Part shown: positions 16,431 through 24,603 of the stretch, in pieces
Layout of the letters: the number at the start of each line of letters is the position of its first letter
How positions within the stretch are numbered: the first letter of the stretch is position 1
Origin: Ornithoclostridium sp944380285
GTDB lineage: Bacteria > Bacillota > Clostridia > Christensenellales > UBA3700
Direction: 5' to 3'
Length of the DNA stretch: 64,000 nucleotides
NCBI GenBank assembly: GCA_963931165.1
Contig: OZ006985.1
Location: 806,001 to 870,000, forward strand
Made by a program: the position numbers and the translations under genes
The notes under the pieces: model-generated
Database searches by the model: none
Seen by the model: only the letters and a program-made list of their open reading frames with translations
What the model was told of the DNA's origin: nothing

Positions 16431-17840
16431 TCATCGATCGCCGTCGAGGTTTTCGTCCGTCGGCACGAGAGGGTTCGCCTCTTCGGGCGGCGCGGCGGAG
16501 GCAAGTTTGGAGCGTAGCTTCTTTGTGTAGACGGCAAACAGCGCCGCGGACACCGCAAGCGTGACCGTCTCCGCCGCAAACGTCGCCCACCAAAGAGCCT
16601 TGGGCGCGATCAACGGGAATACGAACGCGAACAGCGACGACAGCACAAATCCGCGCAGCAGCGAGATCGCGAACGACGCGCGCGCCTGCATTATAGATTG
16701 CAGATAGTATGTGACGAAGATATTGAGCGGAAGGAAGAGATAGGACAGAGAGTAGATCCTGACCGCGGTCGGCGCGATCGACTCGATCTCGGGCGTGATG
16801 TCGGACATGAAAATGCGCATGATCGGCATTGGCGCCGCCTCGCACAACACGAGGAAGAGCGCCGCGACCGCGCCCGCCGAGATCGCGCCGTAAAGCGTCG
16901 TCTTGCGGATCGTCGTCGGGTCGCCCGCGCCGTAAGAGCGCGAGACGAGGGGCTGTATCGCCTGTCCTACGCCGTACGACATGTATTGCGCGACGAGGTT
17001 GATGTTGATGATCACGCCGTAGACGGCAAGCTCAGTCTCGCCGAGATATTTCATGATCTGATTGTTGAAGACGATGGACAGCAGTCCGACTGCGATATCT
17101 ACGACAAAAGAGGGGAAGCCCGTCGCCGCGATCTTGCCGAGCCGCGGCAAGAAGTCGCGCGGTTTGACGAGACGCAGAGTGTTGCGTTTTGAGAAGAAGT
17201 GCGAGCACATGATGCAGAACGCGAGCAATTGCCCGAGCCCCGTCGAAAGCCCCGCTCCCTCTATGCCCATGTCTGCGGTGAACACGAGCAAGTAGTCGCC
17301 CACGATGTTGAACAGCCCGCCCGACACGGTCGCGATCATTGCGAGAGCAGGCGCGCCGTCGTTGCGCAAAAACGCCGCGAACACTTGTCCGAGAGTGAAG
17401 AGCGGTACGACGAATTTGAGCCATTTGAGATAGTCTTGCGCAAGGGGGAGTATCGCGTCGCTCGCGCCGGCAAGTTTGAGCAATGCCGCGTCGCCGAAGG
17501 CGATCGCCGCCCACGCCGCCGCTGCGACCACGCCCACTCCGATCAGGGTGATCGTGAAGATCTCGTTTGAAGCGCGTACATCGCCTTCGCCTCTCAATTT
17601 GGCGAAGATCACCGAGCCGCCTATGCCGAACAACAGCCCGAGGCTGATGATGATCGTCCACACCGGGGTGATGACGGCAAGAGCCGCCATGCCGTCCGGT
17701 CCTTCATATTGTCCGACCATGATGCAGTCGACGATGGAGTAGACGGACACCATCACCGCGCTGCCTATGCCGGAGAACAGATATTTGAGGAAGATCTTCC
17801 CGAGAGACGGGTCTGTGTCGAGACGTGCCGTTTTGATCAT
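16431..17840 (-). CDS. MATE family efflux transporter
   Basis: A 469-residue, 12-helix multidrug and toxin extrusion (MATE) exporter. The GIGSAVMVSVYSIVDCIMVG segment in helix 1-2 and the second-half equivalent (YGVIININLVAQYMSYGVGQ) fit the family, which exchanges cations for organic drugs or metabolites. The start is set at ATG 17840 because a consensus promoter ends 6 nt upstream of it. That leaves no room for a ribosome site, so the mRNA should be leaderless. The longer frame to 17981 reads through the promoter and into a terminator, so it was rejected. Confidence 0.9.
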   Translation of the reverse strand: MIKTARLDTDPSLGKIFLKYLFSGIGSAVMVSVYSIVDCIMVGQYEGPDGMAALAVITPVWTIIISLGLLFGIGGSVIFAKLRGEGDVRASNEIFTITLIGVGVVAAAAWAAIAFGDAALLKLAGASDAILPLAQDYLKWLKFVVPLFTLGQVFAAFLRNDGAPALAMIATVSGGLFNIVGDYLLVFTADMGIEGAGLSTGLGQLLAFCIMCSHFFSKRNTLRLVKPRDFLPRLGKIAATGFPSFVVDIAVGLLSIVFNNQIMKYLGETELAVYGVIININLVAQYMSYGVGQAIQPLVSRSYGAGDPTTIRKTTLYGAISAGAVAALFLVLCEAAPMPIMRIFMSDITPEIESIAPTAVRIYSLSYLFLPLNIFVTYYLQSIMQARASFAISLLRGFVLSSLFAFVFPLIAPKALWWATFAAETVTLAVSAALFAVYTKKLRSKLASAAPPEEANPLVPTDENLDGDR

Positions 17841-17846
17841 GACTTT

Positions 17847-17875
17847 ACTATACCCAAAGCACGCGCGATTGTCAA
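17847..17875 (-). promoter_or_regulatory. Promoter giving a leaderless MATE mRNA
   Basis: On the minus strand TTGACA (17870-17875) and TATAGT (17847-17852) are 17 nt apart. Only six nucleotides separate the -10 hexamer from ATG 17840, so transcription would begin at or next to the A of ATG. Confidence 0.7.
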
Positions 17876-17904
17876 GCGTGCGAGCGCAACGCGAAGCGAA
17901 TGAA

Positions 17905-17945
17905 AAACGTTCGGCGCCGCTCTCGATGTGAGGAGCGGCGCCGAA
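17905..17945 (-). terminator. Terminator of the zinc-ribbon protein gene
   Basis: A perfect 13-bp stem, TTCGGCGCCGCTC / GAGCGGCGCCGAA (17910-17945), followed on the minus strand by CGTTTTTC. Confidence 0.75.
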
Positions 17946-18015
17946 TAGGGGTATCAAAAAGGAATGCAAGCCTTTTGCCAAAACATCAAAAAGTGGCTTT
18001 TATCAACACATGCGC

Positions 18016-18501
18016 CTAAAATTGAGACGGATCTTGCGCGCCGTCCGAAAGAGGTTTGCCGCACTTTTTGCAAAAGCAAGCGTCGAGAGAGTTGGCTTCG
18101 CCGCAGTCGGGACAGAACTTGCACAGAGGCTTGCCGCACTTGTCGCAAAACTGTGCGTCCGCGTCGATCGCCTCCCCGCAGAACGGACAGACGACAGCCG
18201 CGCGCGGGCGATAGGCGGAGGGAGTGACCGCGGCGGGGGAGATGTGACCGCCGGGTGCGTTTGCGCCGTTGCCGCTGCCGACGCGCCTGAAACTCAGCAT
18301 CAGCAACATTCCGCCTAACGCAATGCAGGGCAATCCGAGCATGAGCAGCCAGATCCGCGGCATTTCGCCGCTTTCGGAGACGGACGATATGTCGACAAAG
18401 CCGAATATCGCCATGAGCAGTCCCGCCGCGGCTATGACACCTCCGACGATGCGCAATATCAAATTTGTCTTTTGCTGTTCGGGTTTTTGTTCCTTGTCCA
18501 T
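18016..18501 (-). CDS. Membrane protein with double zinc ribbon
   Basis: A 161-residue protein. Two hydrophobic segments (about residues 14-33 and 48-68) are followed by a linker and two treble-clef zinc ribbons at the C-terminus: CPFCGEAIDADAQFCDKCG and CPDCGEANSLDACFCKKCG. The eight cysteines would bind two Zn2+. Such small membrane zinc-ribbon proteins are common in Clostridia and have no established role. It has its own promoter and terminator. Confidence 0.8.
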   Translation of the reverse strand: MDKEQKPEQQKTNLILRIVGGVIAAAGLLMAIFGFVDISSVSESGEMPRIWLLMLGLPCIALGGMLLMLSFRRVGSGNGANAPGGHISPAAVTPSAYRPRAAVVCPFCGEAIDADAQFCDKCGKPLCKFCPDCGEANSLDACFCKKCGKPLSDGAQDPSQF

Positions 18502-18522
18502 GATCGCCTCTTGTTCGCTACA

Positions 18523-18551
18523 ATTATAGCATATGCTTGCGATGACGTCAA
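18523..18551 (-). promoter_or_regulatory. Promoter of the zinc-ribbon gene
   Basis: On the minus strand TTGACG (18546-18551) and TATAAT (18523-18528) are 17 nt apart. Confidence 0.7.
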
Positions 18552-18699
18552 TCGGCGATTGCCGCCGACGGTATCGTCAGCGGTAATGAAATGCAGGTTT
18601 AAGAATATTTAGTATTCAAACTTGCGGTATTTTGCAGATATAAAACATATAAGGCATAATTCTTGTGCGGCATTTATCGGTGAAATGTTTTTGAAATAC

Positions 18700-18728
18700 T
18701 TGACGCGCGCGCATACGGGTGATAGACT
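18700..18728 (+). promoter_or_regulatory. Promoter of the esterase gene
   Basis: TTGACG (18700-18705) and TAGACT (18723-18728) are 17 nt apart, 19 nt upstream of the start codon. Confidence 0.6.
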
Positions 18729-18747
18729 GAGAACAGAGGTGAAAATT

Positions 18748-19800
18748 ATGAAGAGACTTGCTTTGCCCATCATCCTCATTTTGGTGCTTGTCCTTGTGAC
18801 GGCGTTCGGGTGCGTACAGGACGAGAATGTCCCCGAGACTCCGCCGGGCGGCGGACAGACGAATGTCGGCGGAGGAGAGACGCCTTCCGGCGAACAGGAC
18901 GCGGACGGCGAACAAGACGCCGACGACGATCAAGATGCAAATCAAGGCGGCGACGGGGGCGAGGAGACGCCCGACTCCGATCCGGAACCGGTCGAGCCGG
19001 TGCAACCGGACGACTGCCGCGATCGCGCCGAAGGCGTTGAATACGGCACGGTGCAAGAGATAGAATACTATTCCGAGGTCGCCGGCGGCAAAAAGCACGC
19101 GACGGTGCTCTTGCCGGCCGACATGGTCGAGGGCAAGCGATATCCGGTGCTCTATCTGCTCCACGGTTTGATGTGCGACGAAAGCACTTGGTTCGATCTG
19201 TGTTCCGCGGCGGAGATCGTCCGCAACGCGCAGTTGTTCGAGGGCGCGCCCGAGATGATCGTCGTCGGGGTCAACAGCATCGTCAACGAGGATGAAGTCG
19301 CACCGCCCATGCTGTCCGAAGAGGTGAGCGAGGTCTATGACAAGACAGGCGAAGAGATCGTCGAAGTGCTCAAACCGTACATCGATGAGCACTATCCTAC
19401 GCTGACCGGCAAGTGGGACACCGCGGTCGCCGGATTCTCTATGGGCGGAAGAGAGGCGCTCCTTTCGGCGTTCACCTATCAGGACACGTTCGGTTACATC
19501 GGCGCATTTTCGTCGGCGAGCTTCAATCGCAACATCGTCTCGGTCGGGGTGCAAGACCCCGTGCTTGACGAGTTCGTCGTCGAGCCGGAGCACGGCGGTT
19601 TCCGCTACATATTGCTCAACATCGGCAGGCTCGACTTCATGACCGCCGGCGTCACGCAGAGATACGACGAGATGATGACGGAGTCGGGGATAGAGCATGA
19701 GTTCTATCTCACGAACGGAGGGCACGATTTCTCGACTTGGTCGGACGGTCTGCACACGTTCGTGCTCAACATTTTCGGTGCGGGCGACTCCGCCGATTGA
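18748..19800 (+). CDS. Esterase D/feruloyl-esterase-like lipoprotein
   Basis: A 350-residue secreted alpha/beta hydrolase. The signal peptide ends in a lipobox-like TAFGC. A ~70-residue Gly/Asp/Glu/Pro-rich linker (repeated GEQDADGEQDADD) links it to the catalytic domain. The domain shows YPVLYLLHGLMCDESTWF (oxyanion region), the nucleophile elbow GFSMGG and the catalytic His in GGHDFSTW, as in CE1 feruloyl/acetyl-xylan esterases and S-formylglutathione hydrolase relatives. ATG 18748 follows AGAGGTG. It likely removes ester groups from polysaccharides at the cell surface. Confidence 0.87.
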   Translation: MKRLALPIILILVLVLVTAFGCVQDENVPETPPGGGQTNVGGGETPSGEQDADGEQDADDDQDANQGGDGGEETPDSDPEPVEPVQPDDCRDRAEGVEYGTVQEIEYYSEVAGGKKHATVLLPADMVEGKRYPVLYLLHGLMCDESTWFDLCSAAEIVRNAQLFEGAPEMIVVGVNSIVNEDEVAPPMLSEEVSEVYDKTGEEIVEVLKPYIDEHYPTLTGKWDTAVAGFSMGGREALLSAFTYQDTFGYIGAFSSASFNRNIVSVGVQDPVLDEFVVEPEHGGFRYILLNIGRLDFMTAGVTQRYDEMMTESGIEHEFYLTNGGHDFSTWSDGLHTFVLNIFGAGDSAD

Positions 19801-19817
19801 CGTTAGCGAGCGAATTT

Positions 19818-19841
19818 GCCGTCCCGGAGGGGGCGGCTTTT
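19818..19841 (+). terminator. Terminator after the esterase gene
   Basis: GCCGTCCC-GGA-GGGGGCGGC followed by TTTT. Confidence 0.6.
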
Positions 19842-19851
19842 CGTTTTATGG

Positions 19852-19880
19852 TTTACAAGCGCGCGGTTTTTTGTTATAAT
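19852..19880 (+). promoter_or_regulatory. Promoter of the two-component operon
   Basis: TTTACA (19852-19857) and a perfect TATAAT (19875-19880) are 17 nt apart, followed by GGAGAGAGGG before the response-regulator start. Confidence 0.7.
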
Positions 19881-19906
19881 GACAGTAACAAAGGAGAGAG
19901 GGAAGT

Positions 19907-20593
19907 ATGAAGAAAATCATTTTTGTTGTCGAAGACGACGCGAGCATTCGCGATCTGTACGAGATGGCGTTGGACGCGGCGCAGTTCGACGTATATTGTT
20001 TTTCGGACGCGGAGAGCATGTTCGAATCGCTTGAAAACAGACACTGCGATCTGATCATCCTCGACGTCATGCTGCCCGGGATGAACGGGCTTGCGGCGCT
20101 GCGCATACTCAAAGGTACCGACGCGACAGCGGACATCCCGGTCATCGTCGCAAGCGCGAAAGGCGACGAACAGGCAAAGGTCGACGGTCTCGATTTCGGC
20201 GCGGACGACTACATCGCCAAGCCGTTCGGGATGAAGGAGTTGATCGCGCGCGTCAACGCCAATCTGCGCAAACATTCGGGCAACGTCCTGCCGACGGTGA
20301 TCACCGTCGCCGAGGTCACGATCAACGACAAAGAACACGAAGTCTATGTGAGCGGCGAGCCCGTTCAACTCACGCTCAAAGAATACAATCTGCTCCATAT
20401 GCTGATGGAGAACGCCGACGACGTCGTCAAGCGCGAGACGCTGCTCTACCGCGTTTGGGGCTATGACTACTACGGCGAGACGCGCACTCTCGATATGCAC
20501 ATCAAGTCGCTCAGGCGCAAGCTCGGCGACACCGCCGCAGGGAAGCACATCGTCACCGTTCGCGGTGTCGGCTACAAGTTTTCGTCCGAATGA
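19907..20593 (+). CDS. OmpR/PhoB-family response regulator
   Basis: A 228-residue regulator with a receiver domain (acidic pocket EDD at 9-11, phosphoacceptor Asp 53 in LDVMLPGMNG, Lys in YIAKPFG) and a C-terminal winged helix (TLKEYNLLHMLMENADDVVKRE ... RTLDMHIKSLRRKL ... VRGVGYKF). Phosphorylation by the adjacent kinase should promote DNA binding. It overlaps the kinase start by 4 nt (ATGA), so the pair is translationally coupled. The regulon is not known. Confidence 0.95.
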   Translation: MKKIIFVVEDDASIRDLYEMALDAAQFDVYCFSDAESMFESLENRHCDLIILDVMLPGMNGLAALRILKGTDATADIPVIVASAKGDEQAKVDGLDFGADDYIAKPFGMKELIARVNANLRKHSGNVLPTVITVAEVTINDKEHEVYVSGEPVQLTLKEYNLLHMLMENADDVVKRETLLYRVWGYDYYGETRTLDMHIKSLRRKLGDTAAGKHIVTVRGVGYKFSSE

Positions 20594-22317
20594 AGGAGAA
20601 TCTGCTCAAACGAATTTTTTTGATCTCGGCGGTGTTGTTTTTCATCGGCGTATTGCTTTGTTTCGCGCTGTTCACGGTCGTCAACGTGGTCGGCGCGAAG
20701 CGTCTTTTGGACAACGTCATCGAAGAGAACGAAAGCGGTTTCGCCGCGATCGAGTCGCAGGAAGAGCTCGTTAAACGCGTCGACGAGGTCGACGCTGCGC
20801 TGATCAGGATCAGCGTGCTGTCCGCAGACGGAACTCTGATCGCCGACAACGTGCTCGAACAGGGCAGCGAGGCAGGGCTTGACGCGGAAGATGCAGCGGA
20901 CGTGCTCGAAAGAGGGGTGCGCTACAAGTTGCAGCGGCTTTACGGCGAGGGCGAAACGCTTTATGTCGCATACACCGCGGTGCAAAACGCCGCGCTCGGC
21001 GACATCATCGTCGTCTACGGCTTGGACATCGATTTTAACGACCTCAACTTTTGGCTTCTCGCGGGCGCTTGCGCAGCGGGATGGATCGTGATCACGCTCG
21101 CGACATATTTCATCACGCGCAACTATATCACGTCCGCGACCGAATCGCTCGACAAATTGAGGACGATGCTCGAGAACGTCAACAAGGGCAATTACAGCGA
21201 GATTTCCTACAAGTCGCGATTCAAGGACGTACAGGAGATCGTCTCAAACATCGACGTCGCCGCGCGCAATATCGACGACACGATCAAGAATTTGAAGAAT
21301 GAACAGGTCAAGAACACCTTCATTCTCTCCAACGTCGATCAGGGGATCGTAGCGGTCAATTCCAAGCGCAAGATCATCATCTCGAACGGCGCGTTCTCGG
21401 ACATTTTCGGGTCCAATCCCGGGCTTGTCGGCGTCGATCTGAGCACGGTTTTGGGCGAGGGAACGGAGCAGGACAAGATATATTCCGCGCTGGAGGAAGG
21501 GCGGTCGGGGACGGTCGTCGACATCACTCGGGACGGCAGGACGTACCGCGTCGAAAACGTCGCCGAGCCCGAACATTGGCCGGAAGGATGGGGCGAGACG
21601 GGTTCGATGCTGCTGTTCACCGACGTCACCTACGAGGCAAATATGAGCAAGATGCGCAGCGAGTTTTTCGACAACGCTTCGCATGAGCTCAAAAGTCCGC
21701 TCACCGCGATCACCGGCTATGCCGAGCTGCTCGCCGAGCCGTCGCTGTCGCCCGTAAAGCGCGCCAAATGCATTGAGGAGATCCGTACCAATGCGGGAGA
21801 TATGCTCGAATTGATCAACAACATGCTGCGTTTGAGCAAGCTCGACAGTTCGGACAGACCGCGCGACATCCGCAGGCTCAAAGTCGAGGAAGTTTGCGGC
21901 GAGGTCGTGAAGAGACTTGCCGTACAGGCGGAGGAGATGGGCGTGTCGGTGACGATCGACGGCAGCGCCGAGTGCAGTGCGGACGAAAACGACATGTTTA
22001 CGATGCTCTCCAACGTCGTCTCCAACGCGATCAAGTACAATAAGCGCGGAGGTAGCGTAAAGATAGCGCTGACGCCCGAGGGCAGCGGGGCGAGGATAGA
22101 GGTCTCGGACACCGGCATAGGCATCGCGCCCGAGCATATCGGCCGCATCTTCGAGCGCTTCTTCAAGGTGGATACCGCGCGCACCCGCTCCAAGGCGCTC
22201 AGCACTGGGCTCGGATTGTCAATAGTCAAACAACTCGCCGATCATTACGGCGCAAAGATAGACGTGAAAAGCGAGGTCGACAAGGGCACTTGCGTCACAT
22301 TGATCTTCGGGAGGTAA
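20590..22317 (+). CDS. PhoR-like sensor histidine kinase
   Basis: A 575-residue membrane kinase. Transmembrane helix 1 is near residues 9-30 and helix 2 near 152-175, enclosing a ~120-residue extracytoplasmic sensor. Then come HAMP, a PAS-like domain (ILSNVDQGIVAVNSKRKIII), HisKA with NASHELKSPLTAITGY (phospho-His about 365), and HATPase with N, G1 (DTGIGIAPEHIGRIFERFF) and G2 (GLGLSIVK) boxes. The layout matches PhoR/WalK-type kinases. It is the partner of the preceding regulator, and manA is the third gene of the transcript. Confidence 0.94.
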   Translation: MKENLLKRIFLISAVLFFIGVLLCFALFTVVNVVGAKRLLDNVIEENESGFAAIESQEELVKRVDEVDAALIRISVLSADGTLIADNVLEQGSEAGLDAEDAADVLERGVRYKLQRLYGEGETLYVAYTAVQNAALGDIIVVYGLDIDFNDLNFWLLAGACAAGWIVITLATYFITRNYITSATESLDKLRTMLENVNKGNYSEISYKSRFKDVQEIVSNIDVAARNIDDTIKNLKNEQVKNTFILSNVDQGIVAVNSKRKIIISNGAFSDIFGSNPGLVGVDLSTVLGEGTEQDKIYSALEEGRSGTVVDITRDGRTYRVENVAEPEHWPEGWGETGSMLLFTDVTYEANMSKMRSEFFDNASHELKSPLTAITGYAELLAEPSLSPVKRAKCIEEIRTNAGDMLELINNMLRLSKLDSSDRPRDIRRLKVEEVCGEVVKRLAVQAEEMGVSVTIDGSAECSADENDMFTMLSNVVSNAIKYNKRGGSVKIALTPEGSGARIEVSDTGIGIAPEHIGRIFERFFKVDTARTRSKALSTGLGLSIVKQLADHYGAKIDVKSEVDKGTCVTLIFGR

Positions 22318-22318
22318 T

Positions 22319-23263
22319 ATGATCTATCCTATGAAACTCAAACCCGTCCTCAAATCGTATATTTGGGGCGGTGAAAAATTGGCGGCAAAATACGGCAAGG
22401 ACGGCGGCAGCGTCGCCGAAAGTTGGGAAGTCGCGGCAAACGCGTCGGGCAGCAGCGTCATCTCGGGTGGAGAATACGACGGAATGACCCTCGTCGATTT
22501 TCTCGCCGCTCACCACGAGGCTTTGGGTACGGAGGCGGCAAAGTTCGAGTTCTTCCCCGTACTCGTCAAGCTTATCGACGCCGCGTTCGATCTGTCCGTT
22601 CAGGTCCACCCCGACGACGCCTATGCGCTCGCCAACGAGGGGCAGTACGGCAAGACGGAGATGTGGTACGTCGTCGAGTGCGAGCCGGGAGCCGGAATGT
22701 ATTGCGGCTTCAAACGCAAGGTCGCGAAAGAAGAACTTGCAGAGGCGCTCAACAACGGCACGATCACCGAACTTCTCAACTTCATCGAGGTCAAAAAGGG
22801 AGATTGTCTCTTCATCAAATCGGGCACCGTCCACGCGATCTGCGGCGGCGTGCTCGTCTATGAGATACAGCAAAACAGCACGCTCACCTACCGCCTTTAC
22901 GACTACGGCAGAGTGGGCGCCGACGGTAAACCGCGCGAACTGCACATCGCCAAGGCGCTCGAGGTCGCCGATACTTCCGCAGTCTGCCGCCCGGGCGAGG
23001 GTGTAAAACAGCTCTCCGACGGCGTAGAGCTGCTCGGCGCGTGCCCCTACTTCACCGCCGTCGCGTACGACACGTCGCGCTGCACTTCGACCGAGGTCAC
23101 CGATCGGTCCTTCTCCGCTTTCACCTGCGTCGACGGAGAGTGCTCCGTCACCGTTGCCGGCAATGCGTGCACGCTTCGCCGCGGCGACACCTGCTTTGTC
23201 CCCGCCGGGGCAGGAGAGGTCTCTTTCGCCGGCAAAGCGACCTTGATCGAGGCAAAAGTGTAG
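22319..23263 (+). CDS. manA: Mannose-6-phosphate isomerase, class I
   Basis: A 314-residue Zn-dependent cupin isomerase interconverting mannose 6-phosphate and fructose 6-phosphate. KPVLKSYIWGGEKLAAKYG at the N-terminus, VQVHPDDAYA (metal-binding His), GKTEMWYVVE and the later IKSGTVHAICGGVLVYEIQQNS are the classic blocks. The start 22319 uses GGGAGG and lies directly after the kinase stop, so it is co-transcribed with the two-component system. The link between the regulator pair and mannose metabolism is inference from position. Confidence 0.95.
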   Translation: MIYPMKLKPVLKSYIWGGEKLAAKYGKDGGSVAESWEVAANASGSSVISGGEYDGMTLVDFLAAHHEALGTEAAKFEFFPVLVKLIDAAFDLSVQVHPDDAYALANEGQYGKTEMWYVVECEPGAGMYCGFKRKVAKEELAEALNNGTITELLNFIEVKKGDCLFIKSGTVHAICGGVLVYEIQQNSTLTYRLYDYGRVGADGKPRELHIAKALEVADTSAVCRPGEGVKQLSDGVELLGACPYFTAVAYDTSRCTSTEVTDRSFSAFTCVDGECSVTVAGNACTLRRGDTCFVPAGAGEVSFAGKATLIEAKV

Positions 23264-23528
23264 GCAGTACTTATTTTGCAAGCGGCGCAGCGCAAATAAT
23301 AAACCGTAATTTATTTTGTCTGAAATCGTCTCAAAAACAAACAATGTACCTAGTATGGGGCATTGAGGTGCGACATCGCAAAATTTTGGCGCAACCTCTT
23401 TTCCATACATGGTTTTTGTGGTATAATGATCTCGGTGATATAATCGTGGAATACAAATTCCGACAAACATCAAAAAAGTCGCCCCGTGGGCGACAGCCCC
23501 GAAGGGCGGTTAGTGTAACAAATTTATT
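23264..23528. other. Intergenic region before the CRISPR remnant
   Basis: No gene is seen. It holds a possible plus-strand promoter (TTGTGG 23416-23421, TATAAT 23439-23444, spacer 17; another TATAAT at 23422-23427) and a short hairpin GTCGCCC-cgt-GGGCGAC at about 23479-23495. These could form a leader transcribed into the CRISPR-like repeats. Confidence 0.45.
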
Positions 23529-23630
23529 TTAACTTGACGATGTAATTTCGTATGGATACTAAACGATATACCGGCAACACAACGCGAAACTACTGTTTTA
23601 GAGCGATGTAATTTCGTATGGATACTAAAT
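23529..23630 (+). CRISPR. Remnant type II-like CRISPR: two repeats, one spacer
   Basis: Repeat 2 (23595-23630, 36 nt) begins GTTTTAGAGC and ends GGATACTAAAT, the layout of type II-A repeats. Repeat 1 (23529-23564) matches it over the last 26 nt and ends in ACTAAAC, but its first ten bases have decayed. The spacer 23565-23594 is exactly 30 nt, and the repeat period is 66 nt. No cas9 or tracrRNA is recognised in the window, so this is an orphan or relic. Confidence 0.65.
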
Positions 23631-23652
23631 CGATTTCCGCTATTCCCACTCG

Positions 23653-23685
23653 GTTCGCCCCACACGGGGCGAGGGCGTTAAAATG
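23653..23685 (+). CRISPR. Single degenerate type I-C-like repeat
   Basis: The first 21 nt (GTTCGCCCCACACGGGGCGAG) are identical to the repeats of the array at 47670-47965; the 3' part has diverged (GGCGTTAAAATG instead of TGAGTTGAAAT). It stands alone, 22 nt after the type II-like repeat. Confidence 0.6.
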
Positions 23686-23699
23686 ATAATGCGCATACT

Positions 23700-23873
23700 T
23701 TTATAAAATAAGCATTGTGGTTCGCTCCGTCCAAAGAGTATGATATCATAACCGCGTTTCGAACCGATTCTCCTGTTGATTCCGCCAAATTTGCATGCGG
23801 AGTAGCGATGCGCGAAAGCGCAAACAGATAATCTATATAGAAATTGGGCAGGCGAAAGCCTGCCAAGATTTTT
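23700..23873 (+). ncRNA. Candidate structured non-coding RNA with intrinsic terminator
   Basis: The plus strand shows several RNA-like elements: GGTTCG near 23719 that can pair with CGAACC near 23760, CCGC/GCGG around 23785-23803, GCGC-GAAA-GCGC at about 23812-23823, and a final GGCAGGC-GAAA-GCCTGCC (23847-23864) followed by AAGATTTTT. GNRA tetraloops and an intrinsic terminator are typical of stable RNAs. The antisense strand is open for 62 codons (motif RIATPHANLAESTGESVRNA). I remember similar 'proteins' as frequent spurious calls over a conserved Firmicutes RNA, possibly the raiA motif; that identity is unverified. Confidence 0.55.
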
Positions 23874-23879
23874 ATTGGA

Positions 23880-24413
23880 TTACTTTTTGAATAAAGCGGC
23901 AGAAGTGTTTTTCAATTCCTGATACATTTCGTAGTCTTCCAAAACGGAAAGGGCATCGACGATGCCATTGTAGTACCAGGCAATTTTTTCCTTCGGAGCG
24001 TTGAAACGCTCCCACAGCTTTTCGCCGATTTTTTGAAAATCGTAATACATACTGCGCACGTTAGCAAGTTTATCCGCACAGCATACGAGCTGCGCCTCAA
24101 AGCTCTCGTTCGGCAGGCGGTCGATTGTCGTCTGCTTGCGCTCCTGCCAGCTCTTTGACTTGTCCTCCGATTCCGCCGCAACGATATCCGCGACCTCTTT
24201 GCCGAATTTTTCTTCGATCTCTTTGAGTGTCGCGCCGGCGTCCTCGACCGTGTCGTGCAAGAGCCCCGCTGCAACGACGGTTTCGTCACAGCCGTTTCCC
24301 GCCAAAATGTACATCACTTCCATCGGGTGGACGATGTAGGGTGTATTTGTTCCCTTGCGCACCTGATTTCTGTGCTTTACTGCCGCAAATTCGATCGCTT
24401 CGTGAATGAGCAT
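23880..24413 (-). CDS. HD-domain hydrolase, RelA/SpoT-type (small alarmone hydrolase-like)
   Basis: A 177-residue protein made almost entirely of an HD domain of the RelA/SpoT/MESH1 type. It shows AAVKHRNQVRKGTNTPYIVHP, the metal-binding LLHDTVEDA and CADKLANVRSM. Such stand-alone domains hydrolyse (p)ppGpp or related nucleotides with Mn2+. There is no synthetase or TGS/ACT domain. ATG 24413 has CGGAGGCGG upstream. It sits next to the CRISPR remnant and the duplicated element, so it may be accessory, but its base composition is like that of the chromosome. Confidence 0.82.
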   Translation of the reverse strand: MLIHEAIEFAAVKHRNQVRKGTNTPYIVHPMEVMYILAGNGCDETVVAAGLLHDTVEDAGATLKEIEEKFGKEVADIVAAESEDKSKSWQERKQTTIDRLPNESFEAQLVCCADKLANVRSMYYDFQKIGEKLWERFNAPKEKIAWYYNGIVDALSVLEDYEMYQELKNTSAALFKK

Positions 24414-24603
24414 GGTTCCGCCTCCGAAAATTTTTTATAGCATAGCACTTTTTATATCCCGTTTATGGTACATATTATATGCTAAAATTCGAGACAAGTC
24501 AAGGAGAGCGGCGTCATTCAAAGCAAAGGATATATAAGGTGGTTTTGCTTTGCCGCGGTTCGCCCCATCTGAGTGAAGGATCAAAACAAAGCCTTGTCTG
24601 CGG

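Noticed and set aside
23678..23866. 62-residue minus-strand ORF
   Set aside because: It lies antisense to a structured RNA candidate with a plus-strand terminator; the protein has no ribosome site and resembles a recurrent spurious call.
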